From positions 3,223,406 to 3,287,405 of the forward strand of contig NZ_SJPI01000001.1 of assembly GCF_007859865.1 (NCBI RefSeq): a DNA stretch of 64,000 nucleotides. The letters run 5' to 3'. Below are positions 35,734 to 44,991 of the stretch, one piece after another. A program made the position numbers and the translations under genes. Under the pieces are notes generated by a model. That model did no database searches, was not told where the DNA came from, and saw nothing but the letters and a program-made list of their open reading frames with translations. Source of the DNA: Rubripirellula amarantea (lineage in GTDB: Bacteria > Planctomycetota > Planctomycetia > Pirellulales > Pirellulaceae). Within the stretch, counting starts at the first letter, position 1. Every line of letters starts with the position of its first letter.

Positions 35734-36300
35734 CTACGCTTCGCTGTCGATGTGATTTCGAAGCCAAGCACGGGCATACGTCCAGTTTCGTTTCACCGTA
35801 CGAGCGGAAATGCCTAGAATGTCAGCGGTTTCGTCAATTGTGAGCCCTGCGAAATATCGCAACTCGACCAGCTTTGCCAATTGAGCATCGTGGTTCTCTA
35901 AATCTAGCAAAGCATCGTTGAGCGATAACAGCACATGATCGTTCTGCGGGCAAGCGGCGGCATCGTCATCCAAAAGTTCGCGGCGAACCAAGTCGCCGCC
36001 CCGTTTCTCGGTATTCCGCCGCCTGGCACTCTCGATCAAAATCCTTCGCATCGACTCCGCCGCCGCCGCGAAGAAATGGGCTCGCCCATTCCATTTTTGC
36101 TGGTCAGCGCCTCCGACCAATCGCATGAAAGCCTCGTGGACCAGCGCGGTGGGCTGCAAGGTATGCCCTGACTTTTCATGCGACATTCGGCTAGCCGCTA
36201 ATCGACGTAATTCTTGGTAAACGATGGGCAAGAGTTGCTCCGTCGCCTGACGATCGCCGTTTTCGATTGCGTCCAAAATTTGGGTGACATCACTGCTCAT
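35734..36300 (-). CDS. ECF sigma factor (SigX/TIGR02999-like)
   Basis: 188 residues. It opens MSSDVTQILDAIENGDRQAT, has region 2 (PIVYQELRRLAASRMSHEKS; LQPTALVHEAFMRLVGG; GRAHFFAAAAESMRRILIES) and region 4 with a helix-turn-helix (ELRYFAGLTIDETADILGIS, then ARTVKRNWTYARAWLRNHI). These match the planctomycete ECF group that is often paired with kinases. The ATG at 36300 gives the usual start; a GTG at 36324 adds eight residues. The kinase gene follows after 109 bases. Confidence 0.9.
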   Translation of the reverse strand: MSSDVTQILDAIENGDRQATEQLLPIVYQELRRLAASRMSHEKSGHTLQPTALVHEAFMRLVGGADQQKWNGRAHFFAAAAESMRRILIESARRRNTEKRGGDLVRRELLDDDAAACPQNDHVLLSLNDALLDLENHDAQLAKLVELRYFAGLTIDETADILGISARTVKRNWTYARAWLRNHIDSEA

Positions 36301-36519
36301 CCCCTCATCGTAGTCGATTGGCACACCGATGTCGGTGCCGCTTCTGGTTGCCCCCTGCTGCTACAGAATTTTCCTGCTCCAATCTCGTTTTTACAACGAT
36401 GTCGCGGTGAACCTGGTTCGCCGAGCATCAACGGTTGGCGACGCGATCGGAAAATGCCTTCCTTGGCAGACCGCGGTTTCAACTTATTTTCCCTTGGTGA
36501 TTTTGACGTAGCGTTTCCC

Positions 36520-37833
36520 ATGAATGCTTTTTTTGTTCTCGCTTTCTTGATCTTGTTGTCGAGCTTCTTTTCGTTGGCTGAGATGGCCCTGGCTTCGGCT
36601 CGCCGGTCACGTTTGTTGCAGATGGCTGAGGACGGGGATTTGCGCGCGACAAAAGCGATTGTGATCAAAGACCACCCCAGTCGCTTACTGGCGGCCACCC
36701 AAACCGGCATCACGGCCGCAGCACTGCTGGTGGGGATTTACGGAGAGTCCGCCTTGCTAAGCAGTGTGGATCGTCTGTTGCAACACAATGTTCCGTTTCT
36801 TGAGCCGTGGATTGGCACCATCTCTTTCGTGCTAACGATTGCTGTGGTAACCGCCATCACGATTGTTTTGAGTGAGATCGTGCCAAAACGAATCGCTCTT
36901 GCTCATCCAGAACGAGTCGCCGCATTTTGTGCTCCGTTCATGTTTGTCTTCATCCGCGCACTTTCGCCCGCTGTGCACCTGTTGTCGTGGCTTGCCGATT
37001 GCATTTTGTCGTTGTTGCCTTGGGACTACGCGCCCGCGGTCAGCAGCATCGAAGACATCCTCGCCTACGTTGACGAAGGCGAGCGATCGGGGACACTGGC
37101 ACCCGAAGAGAGCCATCTCCTTAGCAACGTGTTGCGTCTAGATGAACGTCACCTAGCGTCGATCATGACCCCGATTGCAGATGTGGACTGGTTGGATCTG
37201 TTGGCGCCGCGCGAGCAGAATATGCAAGCGCTACGCGATTCACCGCACTCTCAATTGCCGGTCTGCAAAGGGGATTTGCAGCACGTGATTGGTATCGCCA
37301 GCAGTCACAGCCTCTTACAGTCTGCGATTGATGGCGACATCGACCTAGCAGAGATTCCGCTTGATCAACCATTGTTTGTTCCCGTCTCTCTTACGCTCAT
37401 CGAACTCTTGCGCACCTTTCGCACGCAACGATCGACAATGGCATTGGTTGTTAGCGAGTTCGGAAATACTGAAGGCGTAGTGACGGTGGACGATCTGGTG
37501 CTTTCGTTAGTGGGCGACATGATGCCATTGGCGGATGATCCCGAAGAATCGCTCGCGGTAAGACGAGCCGACGGATCATGGTTGCTTGATGGCCTGCTAG
37601 CGATCGATGACATGAAATACAAACTTGAGATCGCCAATGTGCCCAATGAAGAACTGGGCAACTACCACACGGTAGGCGGTTTCGTATTGGCATCCTTAGG
37701 ACGAATTCCCCGCAAGACCGAACGATTCGAATGGTCGGGATGGTCGTTCGAAGTCGTTGACGTGGATCGGAATCGAGTCGACCAAGTCTTGGCGATTCGA
37801 AGCATCGAATTACCGACCCCGGAGTTGGCTTAG
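36520..37833 (+). CDS. CNNM/CorC-type membrane protein (DUF21, CBS pair, CorC/HlyC domain)
   Basis: 437 residues. An N-terminal DUF21 membrane domain with about four helices (FFVLAFLILLSSFFSLAEMA; AATQTGITAAALLVGIYG; ISFVLTIAVVTAITIVLSEI), a pair of CBS modules (LASIMTPIADVDWLDLL; LPVCKGDLQHVIGIASS), and a C-terminal CorC_HlyC domain (VSEFGNTEGVVTVDDLVLSL). Family members export Mg2+ or Co2+ or have been called hemolysins. I use the ATG at 36520; the upstream 102 codons of the open frame overlap the divergent sigma gene and do not read as protein. Confidence 0.9.
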   Translation: MNAFFVLAFLILLSSFFSLAEMALASARRSRLLQMAEDGDLRATKAIVIKDHPSRLLAATQTGITAAALLVGIYGESALLSSVDRLLQHNVPFLEPWIGTISFVLTIAVVTAITIVLSEIVPKRIALAHPERVAAFCAPFMFVFIRALSPAVHLLSWLADCILSLLPWDYAPAVSSIEDILAYVDEGERSGTLAPEESHLLSNVLRLDERHLASIMTPIADVDWLDLLAPREQNMQALRDSPHSQLPVCKGDLQHVIGIASSHSLLQSAIDGDIDLAEIPLDQPLFVPVSLTLIELLRTFRTQRSTMALVVSEFGNTEGVVTVDDLVLSLVGDMMPLADDPEESLAVRRADGSWLLDGLLAIDDMKYKLEIANVPNEELGNYHTVGGFVLASLGRIPRKTERFEWSGWSFEVVDVDRNRVDQVLAIRSIELPTPELA

Positions 37834-38181
37834 GCAGTGACCCCAAAGGACGGAATGGTTCATTAGCAAGGGCGAGTGACCAGTATGAGCGAGGCTATTG
37901 ACGAGCCGTCGCAATGCTTGGTGAGTTTCCAATAATGATCGTTGCGTGGAACGAAGCGGGCAGCGATACGCGTTGCTAAACAACGATAATCGCCCGCTTG
38001 CGTTTTCCAGACTTGTGAAGTCTGCAGGTGAGTTGGTCCGGCCAAATTCTTCCGTTTGCGTCTGAGATCCGGGTAGATCGAAGAATGTGATGAAGGTGGC
38101 ATTTTTTTGCCGCCTCACGCAATTTTCGTGACCTAGTGTTTTGAGACTGGCCGTAATCAAACCCCCCACGATGCAAGAACT
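37834..38181. other. Intergenic stretch with a long hairpin
   Basis: 348 bases between the CorC-type gene and the DHH gene, both plus strand. Its clearest content is the hairpin listed below. No gene was found. Confidence 0.5.
37948..38008. other. Long imperfect hairpin, possible structured RNA or terminator
   Basis: Outer arms GGAACG (37948-37953) and CGTTTTCC (38001-38008, bulged); stem AAGCGGG (37954-37960) with CCCGCTT (37993-37999); CGAT (37964-37967) with ATCG (37989-37992); CGTTG (37971-37975) with CAACG (37981-37985); loop CTAAA. The three inner segments alone pair 16 bases. A short T-run (GCGTTTTCC) follows, so it could end the upstream transcript, but the size suggests more. It is symmetric in both strands. 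Confidence 0.55.
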
Positions 38182-39132
38182 ATGACTCAATCACAAAAGT
38201 ATCGCCTTCTCACACGCAGTGACTTCGATGGTTTGGTATGTGCCATCCTATTAAAAGACATGGGAATCCTTGGCGATATCAAGTTCGTTCACCCCAAGGA
38301 CGTTCAGGACGGCCAGATCGAAGTGAACGAAAACGACATTCTCACCAACCTGCCCTACGTTGCCGGATGTCATCTGTGTTTCGACCATCATTCAAGCGAG
38401 TTAGCCCGCGGCAACGGAGAGGAGCGTGACAATCACGTTCTGACTCCTTCAGCCGATTCGGCTGCAAGAGTTGTTTACGACTACTACGGTGGCAAGCAAC
38501 AGTTTCCGTTGATCAGTGATGAAATGATGGAAGCGGTAGACAAAGCGGATGCCGCGAAATTCACAATCGAAGATGTTCTTAATCCGCAACGTTGGGAACT
38601 GCTTTCATTCTTGATGGACGCTCGCACTGGCTTGGGGCGATTCCACGATTTCCGCGTGTCGAATTACCAGTTGATGATGGACTTAATCGACTACTGCAAA
38701 GGTCATACGATTGATGAAATTCTGACACTGCCCGATGTTGATGAACGAGTGCAACTATTTCGTTCGCATGAAGCGAACGCGAAGGAGCAAATTAGACGTT
38801 GCAGCACCGTGGAAGGAAATCTCGTTGTGCTCGATCTTCGTGATGAGGAAACCATTTACGCTGCCAACCGGTTTATCGTCTACTCGCTGTTTCCGCAGTG
38901 CAACATTTCGATGCATTGTTTGTGGGGCCGGCAAAAACAAAACACGGTATTCACAATCGGAAAGTCAATTTTCGATCGCTCGTGCAGCACAAACGTTGGC
39001 GAACTTTGCTTGTCTTATGCTGGCGGTGGACATGAGGCAGCGGGCACATGCCAAGTCGCTCACGAAGACGCCGATCGAGTTCAGCAAGAACTGATTCGTG
39101 CGATCAATGCAGACGCAGCGGTCACAGTCTAA
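38182..39132 (+). CDS. DHH family phosphoesterase (exopolyphosphatase-like)
   Basis: 316 residues. DHH core motifs: TRSDFDGLVCAILLK, FDHHSSE (the name motif) and LSYAGGGHEAAGTCQV in the C-terminal DHHA1 part. Such proteins cleave phosphodiester or phosphoanhydride bonds: PPX1, NrnA or RecJ-like. The absence of an obvious nucleic-acid-binding extension and the long HCLCFDHHSSE segment are in line with the exopolyphosphatase-like annotation, but NrnA-type activity is also possible. Starts at the ATG at 38182. It stands alone. Confidence 0.85.
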   Translation: MTQSQKYRLLTRSDFDGLVCAILLKDMGILGDIKFVHPKDVQDGQIEVNENDILTNLPYVAGCHLCFDHHSSELARGNGEERDNHVLTPSADSAARVVYDYYGGKQQFPLISDEMMEAVDKADAAKFTIEDVLNPQRWELLSFLMDARTGLGRFHDFRVSNYQLMMDLIDYCKGHTIDEILTLPDVDERVQLFRSHEANAKEQIRRCSTVEGNLVVLDLRDEETIYAANRFIVYSLFPQCNISMHCLWGRQKQNTVFTIGKSIFDRSCSTNVGELCLSYAGGGHEAAGTCQVAHEDADRVQQELIRAINADAAVTV

Positions 39133-39193
39133 GCGAGCATTCTCCAGTCAGGTGATGTTCGTCTAGGTGTAGCTCTAGCGACCGTGGAGGTTC

Positions 39194-39199
39194 TATAAT
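39194..39199 (+). promoter_or_regulatory. Consensus -10 element TATAAT
   Basis: TATAAT occurs exactly here, 69 bases before the DUF1593 start. No good -35 element is 16-18 bases upstream (the best is AGCTCT), so it may depend on an activator. Weak evidence on its own. Confidence 0.3.
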
Positions 39200-39268
39200 C
39201 CGGGATTGGCATAGCGATTAGCATTGTCAGTGCCGACGAACCTGAACGACAGCTCGAGAACCTTTGGA

Positions 39269-40756
39269 ATGAACACAACGAAGATGCGGTGGATGTTGAA
39301 TCGAATCGGGCGCGCATGGATCGTCTGCGGTGTCGGGTGTGCCTTGCTGATCGGCGACGCCATGTTGTCGGCGGCGGTGGAACCATCCGCACCCCGGGTC
39401 ATCGTCACGACGGACATCACCAACGAGCCGGATGATCAAGAATCATTAGTTCGGCTGTTGTTGTATTCGAACGATTTGCAAATTGAGGGACTGATCGGAT
39501 CGACCGGCATTTGGAAGCTGTCGGATCCGGCGACGCACGTGATTCACGAGTGCATCGATGCTTATGGCAAAGTGCATAAAAATTTGCTTTTGCATGATGC
39601 GAGCTACCCGAAGGCCGAAGATCTGCATCGAATTACGGTGACAGGCAACCGTGGGTATGGAATGAGTTCGGTAGGCTTTCGCCCATCGCAGGGGTCTCGA
39701 TTGATCGTCCAAGCCGTCGACAAAGACGACGATCGACCGGTGTGGCTATTAGCTTGGGGCGGAGCCAACACAATCGCTCAAGCGATTTGGACCGTCCAGC
39801 ATGAGCGTACACCCGAAGAGTTAGCACGCTTTCTAAAAAAGATTCGCATCTACGACTTGGCCGCGCAGGACGACGCCGGTGCGTGGATGGCGAAAACGTT
39901 CCCCGATCTGTTGATCGTAAGAAACGTCGCGATGTTTAAGGGAATGTCTCAGCGATTTAACTCTGATTCTTGGGAACATACGCGAGGAGGCGACGAATCC
40001 GTCTCGACGCGGCAATGGGTGAAGGAAAACATTCAAGAAAACCACGGGCCCTTAGGAACGGTGTATCCCGACGCACTTCACATATGGGAAGGCGATACGC
40101 CCACCTACTTTCATCTGTTGCCGATCGGCTTGAATGATCCCGAAAAACCGTGGCAGGGTGGTTGGGGCGGAATGTTCTCGCGAGAGAAACAGAAGAACGT
40201 CAACATCGTGGCACAGGAATACGCTGGTGCGGATTGTTCGCACGGTTGCTTTGTCAACGAAACGCCATACCTCGATTATTGGATGCACGCGGACGCGGCA
40301 GATCGTTGGGCCTACAACGGCAAGGAATACGACAACGCGTGGTGTTCGATCTTTCGCTGGCGCACGGATTTCCAGAATGACTTTGCGGCACGGATGGATT
40401 GGTGCGTCAATGATTTTCAAAACGCAAACCATCCGCCGCTACCCGTTTTGAATGACAATTCTAGCACCCAGGTGAAGTATCAGACGGTCCTCCCTGGTGA
40501 AGTAGTAACCCTTGATGCGAGCGGTTCGAGTGATCCCGATGGTGATCAACTCCATTATCAATGGTGGGTCTACGAGAGGGCGGGAACCTACGAAGGAGTC
40601 GTTTCGATCAACCAAAGTGAGACTGCAACCGCCCAACTTTCGATTCCTGCGGATGCAGCGGGCAAGGAGATTCACGCGATCTTGACCTTGCGAGACGATG
40701 GGCAACCTTCGCTAACCCGTTACCGACGACTTGTGTTGAATTGTTCGCAAGAATGA
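39269..40756 (+). CDS. Secreted DUF1593 protein with nucleoside-hydrolase-like domain and PKD-like tail (copy 1)
   Basis: 495 residues. Signal peptide (the residues up to LSAAVEPSAP), then the DUF1593 domain whose first motif TTDITNEPDDQESLVRLLLY resembles the Asp-rich calcium site of inosine-uridine hydrolases (DTDPGIDDA). Later WLLAWGGANTIAQAIWTV and DLAAQDDAGAWMAKTFPD are family hallmarks. The last 95 residues (EVVTLDASGSSDPDGDQLHY) are a PKD/cadherin-like sandwich. The likely role is hydrolysis or binding of a furanosyl N- or O-glycoside outside the cell. The ATG at 39269 is my choice; the frame begins at a TTG at 39224. The AraC regulator is the next gene, on the other strand. Confidence 0.82.
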   Translation: MNTTKMRWMLNRIGRAWIVCGVGCALLIGDAMLSAAVEPSAPRVIVTTDITNEPDDQESLVRLLLYSNDLQIEGLIGSTGIWKLSDPATHVIHECIDAYGKVHKNLLLHDASYPKAEDLHRITVTGNRGYGMSSVGFRPSQGSRLIVQAVDKDDDRPVWLLAWGGANTIAQAIWTVQHERTPEELARFLKKIRIYDLAAQDDAGAWMAKTFPDLLIVRNVAMFKGMSQRFNSDSWEHTRGGDESVSTRQWVKENIQENHGPLGTVYPDALHIWEGDTPTYFHLLPIGLNDPEKPWQGGWGGMFSREKQKNVNIVAQEYAGADCSHGCFVNETPYLDYWMHADAADRWAYNGKEYDNAWCSIFRWRTDFQNDFAARMDWCVNDFQNANHPPLPVLNDNSSTQVKYQTVLPGEVVTLDASGSSDPDGDQLHYQWWVYERAGTYEGVVSINQSETATAQLSIPADAAGKEIHAILTLRDDGQPSLTRYRRLVLNCSQE

Positions 40757-40895
40757 TCAAACCCAACCGTGTTGGCGACAATCGTCCAAGCAACAGACGA
40801 TGAGTTGCCAAACCATTCGTCGATGAACGGATGGTTCGCGGAACATTCAATCTAGGCACCAAGCAATCCGGGCACCAAGCAAGAAACCCGAGCCA

Positions 40896-41846
40896 TCAAC
40901 GGTTGCTTGCTCGACACTCTTTGCGGAAACTTCTTGGTGTGGTGCCCGTCAATTCTTTGAAAGCTCGGTTGAACCGGCTTAGGGAATCGAATCCGGAATC
41001 GAAGGCAACGTTCACAATCTGTTCATCGCTGGTGATCAACAATCGCTGCGCCTCGGCGATGCGATGTCGAGTGATCAACGTATTGAGCGTTGTTCCGAAA
41101 GTTCTTCGAAACAGATTTGCGGCGTAGTCAGGATGCAGGTTGACGGATTCCGCAATTTCCTTGATCGGCAATCGTGATCGATAGTGACGTGCGATATAGC
41201 AGGCCATCAATTCGGCCTTTTCAAGGTTGGGCGACGCACGATTCAGTTTCTGTTCATCGTCCAATACCGAGATGGCACGCCGAGGATGGTGAGCGCGAGC
41301 CAAGCGTAGCAAACGAGCTTTCAGCTCAAGCAGTACGATCTCTTTCAATTCGTCGGTACCACTACGCAAATCGCGATGCCACTGCTGAAACAGGGTCTCG
41401 TCGACATGCGAAACGGTTTCGTCGGTATCGGCCGCGATGACGTTTCCGATGATTAGTTGCGTTTGCAGTTTCTCGGGAAGCCCCCACTGCAAAAATCGTC
41501 CGAACGGAACGGTGATCACGTAGTAGTGCGTGACATCACGGAACTCGACGATCTGATGCGGTACGGCGGCCCAAAAAAGTGTTACCGTACGAGGTTCGAC
41601 CGTGACTCGACTGCCACCGATTAAATAGGTCAGCGATCCCTCCGCAAGAAAGTTAATCTCAATCTCATCGTGGCGATCGGGCCGCTGCATCCGTTTGGGT
41701 TCCCAAACTTCGCATGTGAAGCCATACGGCGAGAACTCTGGTCGGTCCGTGTCAAAGTGCAACATGGCCTCAGGATAGTACAGGTTAGCCTCGTTTTCGA
41801 TGGTGTTTGGGCTTAAATCAAGGTCTGGCGGAGCCTTATCGGCCAC
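40896..41846 (-). CDS. AraC family transcriptional regulator
   Basis: 316 residues. An N-terminal cupin-like sensing domain (EIEINFLAEGSLTYLIGGS; AVPHQIVEFRDVTHYY) and a C-terminal pair of helix-turn-helix motifs (LPIKEIAESVNLHPDYAANL; QIVNVAFDSGFDSLSRFNRA, then FKELTGTTPRSFRKE). AraC proteins with a cupin usually answer a sugar. It is divergent from the zinc dehydrogenase and close to the ribose operon, so these are the likely targets. Its start is a GTG at 41846; ATG at 41765 (MLHFDTDRPEF) would give a more usual 289 residues and is possible. Confidence 0.88.
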   Translation of the reverse strand: MADKAPPDLDLSPNTIENEANLYYPEAMLHFDTDRPEFSPYGFTCEVWEPKRMQRPDRHDEIEINFLAEGSLTYLIGGSRVTVEPRTVTLFWAAVPHQIVEFRDVTHYYVITVPFGRFLQWGLPEKLQTQLIIGNVIAADTDETVSHVDETLFQQWHRDLRSGTDELKEIVLLELKARLLRLARAHHPRRAISVLDDEQKLNRASPNLEKAELMACYIARHYRSRLPIKEIAESVNLHPDYAANLFRRTFGTTLNTLITRHRIAEAQRLLITSDEQIVNVAFDSGFDSLSRFNRAFKELTGTTPRSFRKECRASNR

Positions 41847-42143
41847 AGATTGCGTCCAGGCACGAAAATCACCGGACGTTCGATATTCCGAGCTACCTCG
41901 GAATAGTGTCAGTTTAAGACGTTTTCGAGGGAGATAAGGCTGATTCCAGTTGCCATAATCGGCGTATTAGGGTGTGGATTCTGTGGTTCGCATGCGAAGC
42001 GGGGCCGGATATGACGGGTTCGCTCGATGCCAGCGTCGTCCAGTCGTCCTAATCACAAGCCAAAGTTAAGGGCCAGAAGTCACGGGTCCGGCACTTCTCA
42101 ATCGTTCGGTTTTCACCAGCACTATCAGCACTAGAGGATGGTC
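41847..42143. other. Divergent regulatory region
   Basis: 297 bases between the AraC regulator and the zinc dehydrogenase, with the dyad listed next. No other gene. Confidence 0.5.
41884..41905. promoter_or_regulatory. Perfect dyad, candidate operator or leader hairpin
   Basis: Arms TATTCCGAG (41884-41892) and CTCGGAATA (41897-41905) are exact inverted repeats with a CTAC spacer. The dyad lies 38 bases upstream of the AraC start and about 240 bases before the dehydrogenase start. It fits an operator of a dimeric regulator, or a hairpin in the AraC leader. No second copy was found in the nearby rbs leader. Confidence 0.55.
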
Positions 42144-43349
42144 ATGTCACAAGTATTGGACTCGCAAAACACCCAGCAGGTATCGGCAACCAAGCCGGAA
42201 ACAGTGCGCGCGGTTGCGATGACGTCGCCCGGCCAAACGGAGATGCGAACGTATCCGTATCCGACGATGGACCACGATTCGGCAATTTTAAAGGTGGACA
42301 TGGCGGGCATCTGCGGAACTGACCGTCACATTTACAAAGGCGAAGCAACGCAGTTACGTGGTAAGTCGATCTTTCCTTACGTCGGTGGACACGAGGTGAT
42401 AGGAACGATCGTCGAAATTGGCGATAACGCCGCAACCACGATGGACTACGACAAGCAAACGCTGAAGGTTGGCGATCGAGTCGCTCTCGCTGTCGAAGTG
42501 AATTGCGGTCACTGTTACTACTGTCGCAAACACTACAACAACACGACCTGCTTGAACCAGTTGCAAGCCTACGGGTTGCACCCGAACTGCGATACGAAGC
42601 CCTACCTTCGCGGTGGTTTTGCGGAATACATGTACATTCGACCCGGGACGCACTTGTTTAAGGTTCCCGAGGTCATGTCGACTGACGTCGCCGTGTTTGT
42701 GGAAGAGATGGCCGTCGCGTTTCATGCTCTCGGTCGGGCGGCCGGGCCGTTTGCACCAGTGAATGAAGGATTTGGACCTGGAATGTCAGTCGCCGTTCTC
42801 GGCAATGGTCCACTTGGAATTTTGCACGGGATCATGGCGAGCATTCATGGTGCGGGATTGCGTATCGCGACTGACCTATCGGACTTGAGGCTGGCGAAGG
42901 CGAAGGGGCTTTACGCCGACGTGACGATCAATGCAGCTCAGGTTTCGATGGACGATCGCATCGCTCAAGTTCAGGAGATGACTGAAGGAGTCGGTCCGGA
43001 CTTGGTGATCGAATCCGCTGGCGAACCCGAGGCATTTATCGAGGCTTTGCGTATGGTTCGTAAGGGCGGTACGGTGATCGAAGTTGGCAACTGGGTTGAC
43101 CTAGGGAAGCCCGTGGCACTCGATGTGATGCGGCACATCAGTTCTAAGAATCTTCACATTCACTCAGTGTTTCACTGCGGAACCGATTGGCGTCCCGTGC
43201 TTAATATTCTTCATCAGCAATCCAATCGCTACGACTTCGCATCCTTGATCACTCACCGATTTAGCTTGGACGAATTGGTCGACCAGTTTGGAACCGTCAC
43301 CAACTTCGATGAATGCTGTAAGATCGAAGTCTTGCCTCACAAGAAATAG
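42144..43349 (+). CDS. Zinc-dependent medium-chain dehydrogenase
   Basis: 401 residues. Catalytic zinc site CGTDRHIYKGE and GGHEVIGTIVEIG, structural zinc cysteines C-x2-C-x2-C-x8-C in NCGHCYYCRKHYNNTTC, and Rossmann motif VAVLGNGPLGILHG. Members oxidise polyols or sugar alcohols such as sorbitol, threonine or glucose with NAD(P). The ATG at 42144 follows AGAGG by six bases; the ATG at 42138 lies on the ribosome site itself. Position between AraC and the ribose operon suggests a ribose- or polyol-linked substrate; this is inference. Confidence 0.9.
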   Translation: MSQVLDSQNTQQVSATKPETVRAVAMTSPGQTEMRTYPYPTMDHDSAILKVDMAGICGTDRHIYKGEATQLRGKSIFPYVGGHEVIGTIVEIGDNAATTMDYDKQTLKVGDRVALAVEVNCGHCYYCRKHYNNTTCLNQLQAYGLHPNCDTKPYLRGGFAEYMYIRPGTHLFKVPEVMSTDVAVFVEEMAVAFHALGRAAGPFAPVNEGFGPGMSVAVLGNGPLGILHGIMASIHGAGLRIATDLSDLRLAKAKGLYADVTINAAQVSMDDRIAQVQEMTEGVGPDLVIESAGEPEAFIEALRMVRKGGTVIEVGNWVDLGKPVALDVMRHISSKNLHIHSVFHCGTDWRPVLNILHQQSNRYDFASLITHRFSLDELVDQFGTVTNFDECCKIEVLPHKK

Positions 43350-43526
43350 TACGGTCCGTTTCCGTTAATGCTTGGCAACATACTTCGTTGCCGCTGCATT
43401 CAATAGCCAAGACTCATGCGATGTCGCGGTGCGGATTACGATGGCTCGTGTTCAATGCGTTTCACTCAACAAGGTTGACTCCATGATTTTCGTCATTCAG
43501 GAACGATCGTTGGCGTTGCGTGCACG

Positions 43527-43934
43527 ATGAAACGCAATCGATTACTTAATAGCGAACTGAGCTACGAGATTAGCCGGATTGGGCACACGGCATCGATCAC
43601 ATTGTGCGATGCTGGATTGCCCATTCCTTCGGGAGTGAAACGAATTGATCTCGCGATTGAGAATGGTTACCCAACGTTCCTTCGCACGCTCGACGCAATA
43701 CTGTCGGAAATGATGGTCGAGGAGATTGTGATCGCCAAAGAGATTCACGACCATAATCAATCAATCTACGACCAAATGATCCAAATTTTCGAAACACATT
43801 CGATGAACCCCAAGTTGACGGAAGTCTCGCACGAGGCATTCAAGAAATTGACCAGCGACAGCGAGGCGATCGTGCGTACTGGCGAGTGTACTCCTTACGC
43901 GAATGTCATACTGAAATCAGGCGTTGTGTTTTAA
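43527..43934 (+). CDS. rbsD: D-ribose pyranase
   Basis: 135 residues, the usual length. The key H20 is in [20 protein letters not shown], with D28 nearby and the C-terminal [18 protein letters not shown], both RbsD hallmarks. It speeds the ring change of beta-ribopyranose to the furanose form that ribokinase accepts. It heads the operon, with the start 177 bases after the dehydrogenase. A 29-codon frame at 43441-43530 ends in ATGA at this start and could couple translation; its reality is doubtful. Confidence 0.92.
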   Translation: MKRNRLLNSELSYEISRIGHTASITLCDAGLPIPSGVKRIDLAIENGYPTFLRTLDAILSEMMVEEIVIAKEIHDHNQSIYDQMIQIFETHSMNPKLTEVSHEAFKKLTSDSEAIVRTGECTPYANVILKSGVVF

Positions 43935-43971
43935 CGCACTTTCGCGGCCACCTTATCTAGTGATTATTGTG

Positions 43972-44991
43972 ATGAATCCAATCGAGGTTATGAATCGAAT
44001 CAACCGACGGCTAGCCATAAAACTGGTTTGCACACTGGCGATTGTTTTGACGGGGTGTGGCATCACGGGGTGCAGCAAGCAGGCCAGCACAAGCAAATCA
44101 ACGGATCAGGATACGACGGCAGTTAAGAAGGTTGCGGTTATCGTTTCAACTTTGAACAACCCTTGGTTTGTGGTCCTGGCGGAATCAGCCAAGGAAAATG
44201 CTGAGGCGTTGGGATACGACACCGTCATCTTTGATTCGCAGAATGACCCTTCCAAGGAAACCGCTCACTTCGACAACGTGATCGCGTCGGGATATTCCGC
44301 GGTTTTGTTCAATCCAACTGATGCCGATGGATCGATTGCAAATGTACGTCGAGCCAAAGAAGGGGGCGTACCTGTGTTTTGCATGGATCGCGAAATCAAC
44401 ACCACCGATGCTGCGGTCTCGCAAATTTTGTCGGACAACTTTTCCGGTTGCGTTGAGATCGGTCGCCATTTCGTGAAGACGGTGGGTGAAGAGGGAACGT
44501 ACGTTGAGCTGTTGGGGCTGGTGGGTGATAACAACACGCGAAGTCGGTCCGATGGATTCCACAGTGTCGTCGATCGATACCCCGGACTAAAAATGGTGGC
44601 TCAGCAAAGCGCCGATTTTGACCGTGCGAAGGCACTCGAAGTTATGGAAACGATCTTGCAAGCCAATCCGGATATCGACGCGGTCTTCTGCGGCAATGAC
44701 GCCATGGCGATGGGCGCCTATCAGGCGTTGTTGGCTTCCGGGAAAGACCAACAGGTCAAGATCTATGGTTTTGACGGCGCGGACGACGTGGTCAACATGA
44801 TCAAAGAGGGCAAGATCGTTGCGACGGGAATGCAGTTTCCCAAGCTGATGGCCAAGGCTGCTGCAGAGTACGCGGATAAGTATCTTAAAGGTGATCACGA
44901 GTTGCCGCAGAAGGTGCCTGTTTCGGTCGAGCTTGTCCATCAAGGCAATGTCGACAAGTTTGGCGACCACGGCCAAAGGGATTCGGAGTGA
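43972..44991 (+). CDS. rbsB: Ribose-type ABC transporter substrate-binding lipoprotein
   Basis: 339 residues. A lipoprotein signal with the lipobox LTGC (Cys 29, and another TGC five residues on) precedes the type I periplasmic binding domain: [76 protein letters not shown]. This is typical of RbsB. Membrane-anchored, it delivers sugar to the permease. The start at 43972 is chosen for position; no strong ribosome site is seen, and ATG at 43990 is another option. Its stop overlaps the DUF2291 GTG start. Confidence 0.9.
   Translation: MNPIEVMNRINRRLAIKLVCTLAIVLTGCGITGCSKQASTSKSTDQDTTAVKKVAVIVSTLNNPWFVVLAESAKENAEALGYDTVIFDSQNDPSKETAHFDNVIASGYSAVLFNPTDADGSIANVRRAKEGGVPVFCMDREINTTDAAVSQILSDNFSGCVEIGRHFVKTVGEEGTYVELLGLVGDNNTRSRSDGFHSVVDRYPGLKMVAQQSADFDRAKALEVMETILQANPDIDAVFCGNDAMAMGAYQALLASGKDQQVKIYGFDGADDVVNMIKEGKIVATGMQFPKLMAKAAAEYADKYLKGDHELPQKVPVSVELVHQGNVDKFGDHGQRDSE

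Noticed and set aside
36214-36519. Upstream extension of the CorC-type frame
   Set aside because: It overlaps the divergent sigma gene and reads as non-hydrophobic filler; the DUF21 domain begins at the ATG at 36520.
36520-37833. True hemolysin
   Set aside because: The name is historic; the DUF21, CBS and CorC domains point to a metal-handling membrane protein.
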